Shown: one piece after another, positions 1 to 9,603 of the stretch
How positions within the stretch are numbered: the stretch's first letter is position 1
How the letters are laid out: every line of letters begins with the position of its first letter
NCBI GenBank assembly: GCA_042091375.1
Contig: JBELHO010000007.1
Location: 49,345-113,344 of the forward strand
DNA length: 64,000 bases
Reading direction: 5' to 3'
Source: JBELHO01 sp042091375
GTDB lineage: Bacteria; Pseudomonadota; Gammaproteobacteria; Enterobacterales; Alteromonadaceae
Translations under genes and position numbers: made by a program
Notes under the pieces: model-generated
Database searches by the model: none
The model's input: only the letters and a program-made list of their open reading frames with translations
What the model was told of the DNA's origin: nothing

Positions 1-717
1 AGTTTCATTGTCTTTATCACCAGCAGACAAATCTAATTCTGGCAAAGGCACTTTTTTCATTAATCCAGCAAGCACAATAAAAATACCCGCCATGATCAGG
101 TAGGGGTTAACTAAGCCACTTGCCATGATCTCTATGGTTTGATTGCGTTCCACTTCAGTCATTGCAGCTAAGCTCGACGCATTGACATTGGTAAGATCAC
201 CTAGCACTACCGCAGTGAAGACGATAGGGACAATAACCCCCGCCCCCTTATTCATTAAACCCATAAACATAATGCGAACCGCAGCACTTTCAATCGGCCC
301 TACTTTGACAACGTAAGGGTTTGCCGCGGTTTGCAATAAGGTTAAACCGCTGCCAATAATAAATTGCGCAACCAGAAACAACCAAAAAGCTTGGCTATTA
401 GCTGCAGGAATATAAATAAGAAAACCAACCACTAAGATCAGCAACCCGTAAATAATACCGTTTTTATAACCGGTGCGCTCTAGTATTGTTGCTGAAGGGA
501 GAGCAACAAGGGTAAAAGCAAAATAAAAAGTCACTGCAACCATCAGCGCTTCTATTTCAGATAACTGACAGACCATTTGCAAATAGGGCACTAAGGCACC
601 ATTTTGCCAGGTCACAAATCCGAAGATAAAAAACAATGCCGCGATGACGGCAAGGGCGCTAAAATTACTTTGCGAGGTATTAACATTTTCTGACATAACA
701 TTAGTGCTCATAGACAT
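1..717 (-). CDS. nagP: N-acetylglucosamine permease NagP, FHS/MFS family (partial, C-terminus off the left edge)
   Basis: The frame is open from an ATG at 717 to the window edge (239 codons seen). I translated it by hand: after a polar N-terminus of about 18 residues come hydrophobic helices and the early motif GFVTWQNGALVPYLQ, the hallmark of the fucose/glucose/GlcNAc (FHS) branch of the MFS. It would import N-acetylglucosamine across the inner membrane. It lies downstream of nagK and nagA on the same strand, 145 bp after nagA, so co-transcription from the operator before nagK is plausible. In-frame ATGs at 711 and 696 are alternative starts. The substrate is inferred from the nagA/nagK context; other FHS sugars are possible on sequence alone. 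Confidence 0.85.
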   Translation of the reverse strand, partial: MSMSTNVMSENVNTSQSNFSALAVIAALFFIFGFVTWQNGALVPYLQMVCQLSEIEALMVAVTFYFAFTLVALPSATILERTGYKNGIIYGLLILVVGFLIYIPAANSQAFWLFLVAQFIIGSGLTLLQTAANPYVVKVGPIESAAVRIMFMGLMNKGAGVIVPIVFTAVVLGDLTNVNASSLAAMTEVERNQTIEIMASGLVNPYLIMAGIFIVLAGLMKKVPLPELDLSAGDKDNET

Positions 718-750
718 TCCTAGATAGTAATTGTTTCGTTATATTTATTG

Positions 751-780
751 TTATCGTTATAGTTATAGTTATAGTTATCA
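751..780. repeat. hexanucleotide microsatellite upstream of nagP
   Basis: Five consecutive hexamers, TTATCG, three TTATAG and TTATCA, lie in the 145-bp gap between nagA and nagP, about 35 bp before the nagP start. Short unit repeats at this distance can alter promoter or leader spacing by slippage; that effect is inferred, not shown. Confidence 0.7.
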
Positions 781-862
781 TTATTTATTGCTATTTTTAC
801 TATACTTTTTAGCATGGTTTACCACACTTGCGCTTCGGCAAGTTATAGCGACACCGCGGTCT

Positions 863-2002
863 TTAATTGCTGCGCTTATATACGGTTTTACCGGCAATCC
901 AAGTCGAATCTACGGTTAATTCATCGTTTAACACCACAAAGTCGGCTTGATAACCAATGCCTAACTGTCCTCGATGTTCAGCTTGATTAATATAAGCAGC
1001 AGGATATTGACTGGCCATACGGATCGCTTCATCTAAACTCATGCCAAGTTTTCTATGGGTATTAGTCACAGCTGTTGCCATATCAAGCACTGAACCAGCT
1101 AATTCTCCTGTACTGGAAGTCAACTTACCATCAGCTAAGGTAACTTTTTTGCCCACCAAGGTAAATTCTGTTTGCTCAGTACCGACAGGTGGCATGGCAT
1201 CTGTGACTAAAAACACCGAACCCAATGGTTTAGCCTTCAATGCTAATTTGCAGCTGGCATAATGCACATGATAACCATCGACAATTAAACCACAACGGGC
1301 TTGATCATTTAACAATGCACAACCCGTTACCCCAGGCGCTCTTCCCTGTATTGGCGACATCGCATTGTACAAATGTGTAAAGCCATCTGCACCGGCATTG
1401 ACCGCAGCTTGAGCCGTATTGTAGTCGGCATTACTGTGCCCGATACAAACCTTAATACCCAGTGCAACCATGCGCTGAATATCTTCAGTTGCAACGGTTT
1501 CTGGTGCTAAGGTAACTAACACTTGCCCCAGATCCTGGCGAGATAATATTTGCCACTCAAGTTCAGAAATCGGTCGAATATGCTCGGCGATATGGGCGCC
1601 TTTTTTGGCAACAGATAAGTGAGGGCCTTCAAAATGTATCCCTAAAATACCGGGGATCTTATTGGCAATTGCCATGGCTATTGCGTCCGCCGCCTCTGCC
1701 ATGACCTTGATGTCATCGGTAATTAAGGTTGGCAACATGGCGGTCGTACCAAACTGACTATGAGCTTGGATCATGCGAGTAATAGAGGATAGCGATGGTT
1801 GATCGTTAAATAATGCCCCTCCACCGCCATTGACTTGTAAATCGATATAACCGGGAACCACTAGACCGTGAATTGACCTATCGACATTGGCAATATTATC
1901 ATCAATATCGACTATAACCCCATGGTCGATAGACAACACTTGATCATCAGAATAGCTCTGACCATCAAACATTCGGCTCACATGAAGGCGAAAAGGTTTC
2001 AT
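863..2002 (-). CDS. nagA: N-acetylglucosamine-6-phosphate deacetylase
   Basis: Hydrolyses GlcNAc-6-P to GlcN-6-P and acetate in the cytoplasm. The protein is 379 aa from the ATG at 2002; a longer frame exists only with a TTG at 2014, which I reject. Amidohydrolase motifs appear in order: HFEGPHLS with metal-binding Glu at 125, GHSNA with His at 189, THLYNAMSP with His at 210, DGYHVH with His near 245, and VTDAMP with the catalytic Asp at 268. These match the E. coli NagA layout. It lies 103 bp downstream of nagK and 145 bp before nagP on the same strand, consistent with a nagK-nagA-nagP unit under NagR control. Confidence 0.95.
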   Translation of the reverse strand: MKPFRLHVSRMFDGQSYSDDQVLSIDHGVIVDIDDNIANVDRSIHGLVVPGYIDLQVNGGGGALFNDQPSLSSITRMIQAHSQFGTTAMLPTLITDDIKVMAEAADAIAMAIANKIPGILGIHFEGPHLSVAKKGAHIAEHIRPISELEWQILSRQDLGQVLVTLAPETVATEDIQRMVALGIKVCIGHSNADYNTAQAAVNAGADGFTHLYNAMSPIQGRAPGVTGCALLNDQARCGLIVDGYHVHYASCKLALKAKPLGSVFLVTDAMPPVGTEQTEFTLVGKKVTLADGKLTSSTGELAGSVLDMATAVTNTHRKLGMSLDEAIRMASQYPAAYINQAEHRGQLGIGYQADFVVLNDELTVDSTWIAGKTVYKRSN

Positions 2003-2105
2003 TATTTTAACCAAATAAAGCTGGATTGCAGATCATCTGCAGCTGCTGAATGATTATTTGAAGTGGGCAAAACTAGTCCTTGGTCAAACTTATCTATAAC
2101 TAAGC

Positions 2106-3029
2106 TCATGCCACAACCTTTGGCGATTTATGTAATGATGCCAATTGTTGTTGTGCAAACAATACTGCGCCCATTTCCGGAGAACTGATAGGTTTGCTTA
2201 TTTGCTCCCTCACCTCGGGTGCTAACCAAGGCATCATCCTCGGGGTTAAACCACCAATTAAGCATAAACGAGGCGGTTGCTTAGCCAGCAATAACTTGGC
2301 AATATCGCTAATATATTTAGCACCATCAGCAATAATACTTTGCGCTACATTGTCTCCTTGCTCTGCAGCGTCGAACACTAGATTGGCTAGTTTTGCAAAA
2401 TAAGCGGCAGGCTTACAAGCAATAGCTTCGACTAAAGCAACATCATTTGTCACCTCTAAAAAGGCTAATAATTTTTGTTCTAGCACTGAATCAGCGGCAA
2501 GACCATCAAGTGACATTAACACATGGCTAACCGCTTGTGATCCAAACCATGCGCCGCTGCCTTTATCGCCGTGAGGAAAACCATGACCACCGATAGAAAA
2601 TGCTTGCTCATCGACATAAGCAAAACCGCATGAACCTGTGCCTGTGATCATCACGGCACCATCGTTACCACCATGGGCACCAGAACAGGCAATAAATAAA
2701 TCTGTTGCTAGAAAAAACTGGCTAAAAGGATGTTCCCAATTTGACATTTGTTCAAATAAAGCAGGTAGATTAACCCCTGCCAAACCGACACCCGCAACGA
2801 GGTCACTCAGCTTAACACCACTGAGATTGGCGTCCAATAAAGCCATTTCAGCGGAATGAATAATTGAACCGGTAGCTTGTTCAAAGCCATGAAGAGGATT
2901 AGCAGGTCCAGAAAGACCTGTGCCAATAATATTATTGTTTGTATCAACAATAATAGCTCTAGTTTTACTACCACCACCATCAATACCTAAAATGTATTTA
3001 TTGTTATTATTGTCAGTGCTATTAAGCAT
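2106..3029 (-). CDS. nagK: N-acetylglucosamine kinase (BadF/BcrA ATPase family)
   Basis: Phosphorylates cytoplasmic GlcNAc to GlcNAc-6-P, feeding NagA. The 307-aa protein opens with a phosphate-1 loop (IDGGGSKT, residues 16-23), has ITGTGS at 128-133 and the FPHGDKGSGAW segment at about 151-161. These belong to the sugar-kinase/Hsp70/actin fold and the BadF/BcrA group that includes Shewanella-type NagK. The start is an ATG with GAGGT six bases upstream. A NagR-type palindrome lies 89 bp upstream, so this is probably the first gene of the nagK-nagA-nagP unit. The kinase explains why a non-phosphorylating permease, rather than a PTS, is used. Confidence 0.9.
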   Translation of the reverse strand: MLNSTDNNNNKYILGIDGGGSKTRAIIVDTNNNIIGTGLSGPANPLHGFEQATGSIIHSAEMALLDANLSGVKLSDLVAGVGLAGVNLPALFEQMSNWEHPFSQFFLATDLFIACSGAHGGNDGAVMITGTGSCGFAYVDEQAFSIGGHGFPHGDKGSGAWFGSQAVSHVLMSLDGLAADSVLEQKLLAFLEVTNDVALVEAIACKPAAYFAKLANLVFDAAEQGDNVAQSIIADGAKYISDIAKLLLAKQPPRLCLIGGLTPRMMPWLAPEVREQISKPISSPEMGAVLFAQQQLASLHKSPKVVA

Positions 3030-3117
3030 TTTGACCTCATTCTTATTAGCTTTAATCTAAAAATCAGTGCAATTTGAACAACGCATTAATACGTCTAATG
3101 ATTTCATAGTAACCACT

Positions 3118-3135
3118 AATGACAGCGTTGTCATT
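3118..3135. promoter_or_regulatory. NagR operator before nagK
   Basis: AATGACAGCGTTGTCATT: 7-bp arms AATGACA/TGTCATT around a GCGT centre. It shares the core GACARCGYTGTC with four other sites in this locus. It lies 89 bp upstream of the nagK start. LacI-family operators have this form; assignment to NagR is inferred from distribution. Confidence 0.85.
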
Positions 3136-3236
3136 GGTTTTTTTTAAGTTTATTGTAATATTTATTATAATTTTCTAAATAATCAAATTAACTTAATGAT
3201 TTAATTATCAAATCATTAAGTTCAATATCTGCTGAG

Positions 3237-5882
3237 TTATTGCGTTATTACCGAAGTCGTACGCCCTTTTCGCTTGCCATCAAAGCTCGAACTACGCACC
3301 AAAACAGAACCATTAACAGCGACAGGTTGTTGATAAGGTGTCCACTGACCTGCTCCGTCCTTATATTCAATGGCGAGACCGGGAAAAGCAATATTGGCAG
3401 ATAATATTCCATCATTGATCTGCGCACCAACAGTAGGTAAGCGATAAAATACCCCTTGCTGCTCTAGTTTTTTTAACGCTTTCTGACCTAAGGTATTGGC
3501 AAATGCAGTCCAATCTTGATCTCTATTAACCTTGTGTTGTTCAGTAAAAGTAGCACTTTGTTGATCGTACTTTGCGCCCTGGTAATTATATGGTACTGCC
3601 CAGTCAGCTAGATGCCAAGCACGCTCTGCCAAGGCAAACAAACGCGGATATAGCTTGTATTCTGCCATGTTATCAGTGCGGGTATTTTCACTCCACAACT
3701 GGCCTTGCACACCGTAAAACTTCCTACCGGGCAGAAGTGGAATTTTACTATCATCGGCTTGATAGGGTTCACCGAGGCGATCAGTCCAGAATTCCGCATG
3801 AACAGGCAAATTATCCGGCATAAATTGAAAAACTTTTTCAGTATTAGTGGCGCGCGAGGCCCAATAATAACCATGCTCTTTTGGATCGGCTTCATATGGA
3901 AAATCAAAATACAACACATCAGGAGCGGAAATCACGACTTGCCAGTCTCGATTTGCTAACTCATGAACTTTGTCATGCCCTTGCCAAAACAGCACGTCCC
4001 ATGCATTTGACTGCACAATAGTTGGCATTTTTTCTTTGCGAGTATGAGATAAACCGTCACTCCAACCTGCAGTTTCAATATCAAGTGACGATAAAATCTT
4101 GGCAACCCGTTCAATAAAATAGGGACCCAGCTCACTCATACTGGTTACCCCGTGGTCATTATTGGCAATAAACGCTTTACAGGCGGGTGAATCTATCCAA
4201 GCACCTGCAGTTTCATCAGCACCAATGTGATAGCGTGTTAACGGCTGACCAGCGTCGGCGTGAATTTGTTTTACTTGGCTCATCACTTCAGTGACAAAGT
4301 TAAAAGATGACTCTAAACAAACATTAATGGTATTGTCGCCGTAAAACTGAACAGAGGTATATTCAGTGGTTTCCTGGGGATCAGACAAATTAAATTGCTG
4401 AGCAGCAGCAAATTGCTCTGCCGCCATTAACCTTTTAGTGCGCGCTTCCATCGCTTTAATAGCGGCCCGCGAATGACTTGGCATATCTAGAGAGGGGATC
4501 ACTTGAATATGCCGTAAACTAGCCGCTTTTAATATCTCTTGATACTCAGCTACAGAATAGAAGCCGTTCACCGTTGAGCTTTTTTCAAGACCTGCACCTA
4601 ATTGAGGTACTAAGCATTTTTCTTCTAGTAAATCTAAACAACGATAAGCGCCTACTTCGGTTAATTCAGGCAAGCTTGGAATTTCTATACGCCAACCTTC
4701 ATCATCTCCCAAGTGCAGATGTAATTTATTCAATTTATAAGCAGCCATTTGGTCTAGCAAACGCAAAATGAAATCTTTACTGTGAAAATTGCGGGCGACA
4801 TCAATCAAAACACCGCGAAACTGATAATGAGGTTGATCAGCAACCGTCATCAGTGGAACACTCTGTTGGCCTATGGTTAATAAACTGGCGATGGAATTGA
4901 GTCCATTGGCGACACCTGCAGCATCAACACCAATAACGTCAATACCGCCAGTTGCTATCACCAATTGATAACTGCCTAAGGGGGTATTGCTGTCTTTTTC
5001 TATACGCAATGCTAAATTAATGCCCTGTGCTGCCGGTTTCACACCAAATGCGGCAATGCGCTGCAAAGCGACGCTAACAGCTTCTACCTGAACATTATTA
5101 TAATTAATGGCAATGCCAGAGGATAAATCAAGTGAGCCTTTAGTGGGATCTAACTGAACTGATGAAGGCGTGGGAATAATGCGATGTTCAACCTCAACTT
5201 GGGTTATTTTACTGTTGCGCTCAAACAGTTTTTCACTGGATAACCACTGGGTTTTATCCGCGGTATTGCGTTTAAATTGGTGATCTTGGTTTGTATAAGG
5301 AGCAACAAAAGGCAAATAGGTTAGTTTTGTGTCACCATCCAATGCGGGTTTAGTGCTTGCAATGACTCGTGCCGATAAATCTTTTCCAGTGATCATATAA
5401 TTTGGCATGATGTCTGATTCTGCTAATGACCAAAATCCGGCACGATAGGTGATAACTTTAGTCTGGCCTTGTTTAAAACCACTAAACTGCTCGGTAAGGG
5501 AAATTTTATGTAAATCACCATTTAAATGGCTGATTGTAAATTCGCCCTGATCAACATTGTGAATAGGTGCTATTTGACTGTAAAAAATTTGCCAACCATC
5601 AACATGGATATCTTGTTTAGCAGTGAGGGATAATTTTGCCAAGTAGCACAGGCCGTCAGTAATATTTTCATCACAGCCCGCACTGGGTAAATTGGTAAGC
5701 AATTCAAACTTGATTTCAAGTTGCTCAGCTAAGTTGTCAATATCAGTCTGCCCAGCGGGAGAAAGTTGATGCTGTTCAGCTGTATTTTTAGTCACGCTAT
5801 CAACATCTTGGTTGACTGATTGTTCACATCCCAATGTCGATACTATGGATAATAATAAAAAACACAGTACATTTTTATTCAT
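3237..5882 (-). CDS. hex: beta-N-acetylhexosaminidase, GH20, predicted lipoprotein
   Basis: Removes terminal GlcNAc from chitooligosaccharides outside the cytoplasm. The 881-aa protein starts with a lipoprotein signal ending in STLGC (Cys 19). It then has an N-terminal carbohydrate-binding-like domain (about 45-200), a GH20b region (about 230-350), the TIM-barrel catalytic domain from the RGVLIDVARNF segment (355-365) onward, and a C-terminal beta domain. The catalytic pair is Asp556-Glu557 in HIGADETAGAW, the GH20 substrate-assisted motif. It is larger than minimal GH20 enzymes but normal for chitobiase-like four-domain forms. It is divergent from the sulfotransferase at 6205, with a perfect NagR-type palindrome between them. 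Confidence 0.93.
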   Translation of the reverse strand: MNKNVLCFLLLSIVSTLGCEQSVNQDVDSVTKNTAEQHQLSPAGQTDIDNLAEQLEIKFELLTNLPSAGCDENITDGLCYLAKLSLTAKQDIHVDGWQIFYSQIAPIHNVDQGEFTISHLNGDLHKISLTEQFSGFKQGQTKVITYRAGFWSLAESDIMPNYMITGKDLSARVIASTKPALDGDTKLTYLPFVAPYTNQDHQFKRNTADKTQWLSSEKLFERNSKITQVEVEHRIIPTPSSVQLDPTKGSLDLSSGIAINYNNVQVEAVSVALQRIAAFGVKPAAQGINLALRIEKDSNTPLGSYQLVIATGGIDVIGVDAAGVANGLNSIASLLTIGQQSVPLMTVADQPHYQFRGVLIDVARNFHSKDFILRLLDQMAAYKLNKLHLHLGDDEGWRIEIPSLPELTEVGAYRCLDLLEEKCLVPQLGAGLEKSSTVNGFYSVAEYQEILKAASLRHIQVIPSLDMPSHSRAAIKAMEARTKRLMAAEQFAAAQQFNLSDPQETTEYTSVQFYGDNTINVCLESSFNFVTEVMSQVKQIHADAGQPLTRYHIGADETAGAWIDSPACKAFIANNDHGVTSMSELGPYFIERVAKILSSLDIETAGWSDGLSHTRKEKMPTIVQSNAWDVLFWQGHDKVHELANRDWQVVISAPDVLYFDFPYEADPKEHGYYWASRATNTEKVFQFMPDNLPVHAEFWTDRLGEPYQADDSKIPLLPGRKFYGVQGQLWSENTRTDNMAEYKLYPRLFALAERAWHLADWAVPYNYQGAKYDQQSATFTEQHKVNRDQDWTAFANTLGQKALKKLEQQGVFYRLPTVGAQINDGILSANIAFPGLAIEYKDGAGQWTPYQQPVAVNGSVLVRSSSFDGKRKGRTTSVITQ

Positions 5883-6065
5883 GATGGCATTTCTCTTCTC
5901 AGTAAATTAACTCGGTATTTTGGTCGCGCCAAGTATGCACAGCAAATTGCTGAAATATATCTCATTGATGATTTTTGCTGCGTTACTGGCTTTTCATCAA
6001 AAAATCGCATTAAAATCATTACTTAGATCTATTTTTTTAAATATATCTGTATAACATGACCTAAA

Positions 6066-6081
6066 TTGACAGCGCTGTCAA
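6066..6081. promoter_or_regulatory. NagR operator between hexosaminidase and sulfotransferase
   Basis: TTGACAGCGCTGTCAA is a perfect 16-bp palindrome. It lies 184 bp upstream of the hexosaminidase start and 124 bp upstream of the divergent sulfotransferase, so one site could control both genes. Confidence 0.85.
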
Positions 6082-6204
6082 AAATTAATTTCACTTGTTT
6101 TGATATTTATTATAAAAATATTATTTTGACTAAGGATCAGGCATGATAAACAAGGTAAATCGTCAATAGGCGCAGAACTGGATGTAGATAAAGCACAAAA
6201 ACTG

Positions 6205-7782
6205 ATGGAATTGCAATCACTTATGATACATATCAAATTATCAGCCAAGCAACCAGTTGCACAAATGCCAATTGAGCAAGCAATTGACGCGGCGCAGCGT
6301 GCCTTTGCGCAACGCAATATCGACTCATTGATATTGATCAGCCAGCAACTGATAAACGCTGCGCCTGAGCATATAGCGCCGTTTCATTTAGTATTTCCAG
6401 CGTTACTTCACCTGAAAAAATTTCAGCAACTTAATCAAATAGCAACTAAAGCCGTGGAGTATCACCAGCAAGATGCCACCAGTTATTATTACTTAGCTAT
6501 GTCATGGCGTTATCTACGCAACCCCATGGCCGCAGAAAATTCACTTGCTGTGGCAGTGCAATTGCAACCGGAAAATACCCAGTGGCGCTGTCAATATGGC
6601 CGCATCTTAAAAGAAAATAACAAAATGCCTGATGCCATCAATTGCTTTAACCAGTGCATTATTGACCAGCCAGAACAAACATACGCCTATTGGCTGCGCT
6701 CTGATCTAGTGCCAAGCCTTAATGAGCAGCAGATCAGTACCTTAAAATTAGTCACTGAGCAAGCGCAACCTGAACCAGCAACAACAGCGCATACCGGTGC
6801 CGAGCATAATAATAATAAAATCTATGCGGCTTTTACTTTGTATCGGCACTTTGAGCACACTAAAGATTATCGACAAGCAATGGCTTACTTGCAATTAGCT
6901 AATCAATGGCAACGCGCACAATTTAGTTATGATCACCAAGCCGAGTTAGCCGAGCATCGAGCAATTCAACAAGCATTCTCGCCACTACTATTAGCCAATA
7001 CTAGCCAATACCATCAACACAGCGATAACGATACAGACAAACAACAAAATGCCAGTATTTTCATTTGTGGTCTACCTCGCTCTGGAACCACCTTAGTAGA
7101 GCAAATTATTGCCACTCATAACTCAGTCACCGCCGGCGATGAACTGCTCGAATTAGCGCAAGCCACGCAACACAGCTTGACTAAAATACAGCCTAAACAG
7201 GCATTTCCCCATTGGGCAAATGAACTTAACACTGAAGATTGGCAGGACATTGGCGCTAACTATATGCAGTTAACGCAACACTTGCAAAGCAAGCGTTATT
7301 TTACTGATAAAATGCCGTTAAATTACAAGGCCATTGGCTTGATCAGCAAAGCATTACCGCAAGCCAAAATTATATACTGCAGCCGTCACCCCATGGATAT
7401 AATATTTGGTTGTTTTAAGCAGCACTTAGGTCAGGGACACCAATTTGCTTATGATTTAAATGAACTCACTGAGATGTTGATTGCTCATCAGCAATTAATG
7501 CAATACTGGATCGAGCATTTACCCCACAAAATTTTCATTTTAAAATACGAAGATTTAATCGATAACCAAGAAGCCATCAGCCGACAACTACTAGCCTTCT
7601 TAGACCTAGATTGGCAACCGCAGTGTTTAACTTTTTATAGCAATAACAATACCGTACACACCATAAGTAACAGCCAAATAAGGCAACCCTTATTCACTCA
7701 TGGCAAGCAAAACTGGTTGCGCTATCAACAACAATTGCAACCCTATGCCGATAAATTACATCAAGCTGGATTGAAGTTTTAA
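6205..7782 (+). CDS. TPR-containing sulfotransferase
   Basis: A 525-aa protein whose first half (about 20-260) is helical and TPR-like. The C-terminal half is a PAPS-dependent sulfotransferase: GLPRSGTT (5'-phosphosulfate loop, about 289-296) and YCSRHPMDII (3'-phosphate site, 391-400). It should transfer sulfate to an unknown acceptor, perhaps a glycan or a protein tyrosine. No signal peptide is visible, so it is probably cytoplasmic or membrane-associated. No ATG, GTG or TTG lies between the upstream stop at 6127 and the ATG at 6205; ATG 6223 is an alternative. It shares a NagR-type operator with the divergent hexosaminidase, which ties it to GlcNAc metabolism. Its actual substrate is not identifiable. 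Confidence 0.8.
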   Translation: MELQSLMIHIKLSAKQPVAQMPIEQAIDAAQRAFAQRNIDSLILISQQLINAAPEHIAPFHLVFPALLHLKKFQQLNQIATKAVEYHQQDATSYYYLAMSWRYLRNPMAAENSLAVAVQLQPENTQWRCQYGRILKENNKMPDAINCFNQCIIDQPEQTYAYWLRSDLVPSLNEQQISTLKLVTEQAQPEPATTAHTGAEHNNNKIYAAFTLYRHFEHTKDYRQAMAYLQLANQWQRAQFSYDHQAELAEHRAIQQAFSPLLLANTSQYHQHSDNDTDKQQNASIFICGLPRSGTTLVEQIIATHNSVTAGDELLELAQATQHSLTKIQPKQAFPHWANELNTEDWQDIGANYMQLTQHLQSKRYFTDKMPLNYKAIGLISKALPQAKIIYCSRHPMDIIFGCFKQHLGQGHQFAYDLNELTEMLIAHQQLMQYWIEHLPHKIFILKYEDLIDNQEAISRQLLAFLDLDWQPQCLTFYSNNNTVHTISNSQIRQPLFTHGKQNWLRYQQQLQPYADKLHQAGLKF

Positions 7783-8163
7783 TCACAACTGTCTGACTCT
7801 TCCAAACTCGCTTGCTAAGTTCCTTAATTCATAAGGGATCAAAGTGAAAAATAATGTGAATAACTTTGCAAGCCCAGTAAAGCCATAAAATACATAAGGT
7901 TAATAACAATAACGAGCCAATGAAAGCGCTATCATATTGATTTAAAAGGGATTATTACCTTGACATAGTCTGGTTAGTCAATTATTGTTAAACACATTAA
8001 ATAGTTCTCAGATTGACATTATTTTTATATGTATTATTTAGCAAGGAAGCTGCCCCCATCAAAGCGAGGGATCCACGGATGTTATCCGCCATGTCGAGTC
8101 GATATCTATCAAACTCACCGTTACTATTGCAAGTGCAGTAAACAGCAATACTGAGTTATAGGC
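7783..8163. other. non-coding stretch with a possible gene fragment
   Basis: No intact gene seen. On the minus strand, 7997-8092 encodes a 31-residue peptide beginning MADNIRGSLALMGAASLL, which faintly resembles the N-terminus of EamA-type (DMT) transporters. It is too short and too weak to call. The rest is AT-rich with no recognised motif. Confidence 0.4.
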
Positions 8164-8666
8164 ATGAAAAATTTCTTTCAACTCAATTATATAGGACGAA
8201 AATACTGTTTATACTCAGTCTACTGATAGCGATTTCTTTTTGTTTACTATTTACTCTTACGTTATTTGACGATCAGTCGATTTTCATGTTGATAGACATT
8301 CCCTCAATGTTGTACATTGTGCTTCTATCGACTTTATTAACATTGATCAGTATCCCGCCACGTGTCGTTCTTATAACATTCAAGGCGCTTTTAAATAAGC
8401 GTATCAGCACAAAATCCGAGAGCTATCTTTTCGTAAGCCAGTTTTTCAATGTATTAGGCTCTGTAGCATTATTGCTTGGCTTATTCACGACGGTAACATT
8501 GTTGATAAATTTAACTCAACAAGCCCATCAAATAGTACCACCTGGAGCTAATCTAGCTCTCTCCTATTAATTGATTTTTACTGCTTATGGCTTGTTGATA
8601 AAATTCACTTCATACATTATTAGCGAAAAAATTAAATATCAGTTGAATAATCATCTATCGAGTTAA
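8164..8666 (+). pseudogene. MotA/TolQ/ExbB-like membrane protein, broken by a frameshift and a stop
   Basis: From the ATG at 8164 the frame reads MKNFFQLNYIGRK and then hits TGA. One extra A in the AAAA run near 8205-8208 would join it to the next frame (ILFILSLLIAISFC...), which continues through FIDIPS-like and IPPRVV segments to NLALSY and a TAA at 8568. The same frame then continues after that stop (LIFTAYGLLIKF) to a TAA at 8664. The order, one helix, an xxDIPSMLYIV segment, then paired helices before a TAYGLL motif, fits the MotA/ExbB proton-channel family. Total about 167 codons. Family assignment is from motif resemblance only; sequencing error at the A-run could explain the first lesion but not the second. 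Confidence 0.55.
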
Positions 8667-9110
8667 CGCACTGTGTTGCGCTCTATTATTTCATTAACCC
8701 CCGCCAAAAAGAGGCCAACTTCAAGGCGTTTTCTCACCGAGTCAAGTAAATAGTAGAATGAAGCATTGTGACAAAAGCTTAGCTAATAAGGCAAAAAGAC
8801 AAAAGGCTTGGTCAGAAAATAAAGCGGCCGACTTTAGTCAACTTTTTTAGCGAGGAAAGAACTAAAGCCAGCCTATTAACCGCTCATTATCATGGAGTAT
8901 TGAGCAAATTAATTACCCGACTCTCTTAATTAGAAAGAACAATCGAGCAAATTAAGCATAACACAAAAAGTAAACATAACGTAATTAAAATGTTACGTAA
9001 ACAGAAAATATATTCACTTTAGAATATCAATGCTAACTATTAACGATAAAAAGAAATAATATTCTGTATAATTGCCTTTCCTAGGGTTAATTTGAGATAT
9101 TTTAAGTTAT
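8667..9110. other. AT-rich non-coding stretch
   Basis: No open frame with credible protein features and no recognised repeat, RNA or regulatory motif was seen on either strand. It lies between two broken genes and is probably decayed sequence. Confidence 0.5.
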
Positions 9111-9377
9111 ATTAAAAATTTTTTAGTCCTATATGTCGCGCTAATATTTTCTACGAAAGCAGCAATGCTAATAAATACAGAGAGAAAATATTATGTCAAT
9201 AACTTGGCTTTCCCTATTGAGCTGAACAACACAGGCAATAAGCCAGTCAATATACATTGGTTTAACTGTCGCTCAAGAAACCAAGATACCAGTTTGGTAT
9301 TACACAGCTGGGCTACTTTAACCTCTCAAAAAGGCAGAGTATCAACTGCAAACCAGCAATCATTAGAAGGGACTTAA
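9111..9377 (+). pseudogene. small secreted-protein ORF lacking a start codon
   Basis: An open frame begins after a TGA and reads through a typical signal peptide (KNFLVLYVALIFSTKAA) followed by a polar domain with YYVNNLAFPIELNN and VNIHWFN, ending at 9377. The position where ATG would be expected, before KNFLVL, is ATT at 9111; the only in-frame ATG, at 9165, lies after the signal. This suggests start-codon loss, or use of a rare ATT start. The beta-strand pattern with an IHWFN motif faintly recalls VHL-beta-like domains, but this is resemblance only. The product is unknown. Confidence 0.4.
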
Positions 9378-9603
9378 CAAGATGTTGATAAGGCAGGTCT
9401 GATGTGGTCAGCAGGTTTACTGCCAGCAAAAAAAGTACCTTTTATAGCCTTATACAAATACCACTGAAAAATTGTAGTGAACCAGCAATCTTAATTTAAA
9501 GAGATGGAAAAGTTATTGCTGGCAAAAATCTAAAAAATGAACTTTGAGCATAGCGAATGAAATACTCGTTGAGCGCAGTTAAATTGGTTATTGTTAGCTT
9601 AAG

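Noticed and set aside
731..919. Plus-strand 62-aa ORF
   Set aside because: Low-complexity start in a microsatellite and overlaps the nagA 3' end.
7997..8092. EamA-type transporter fragment
   Set aside because: Only about 18 residues of faint resemblance; mentioned in the intergenic entry only.
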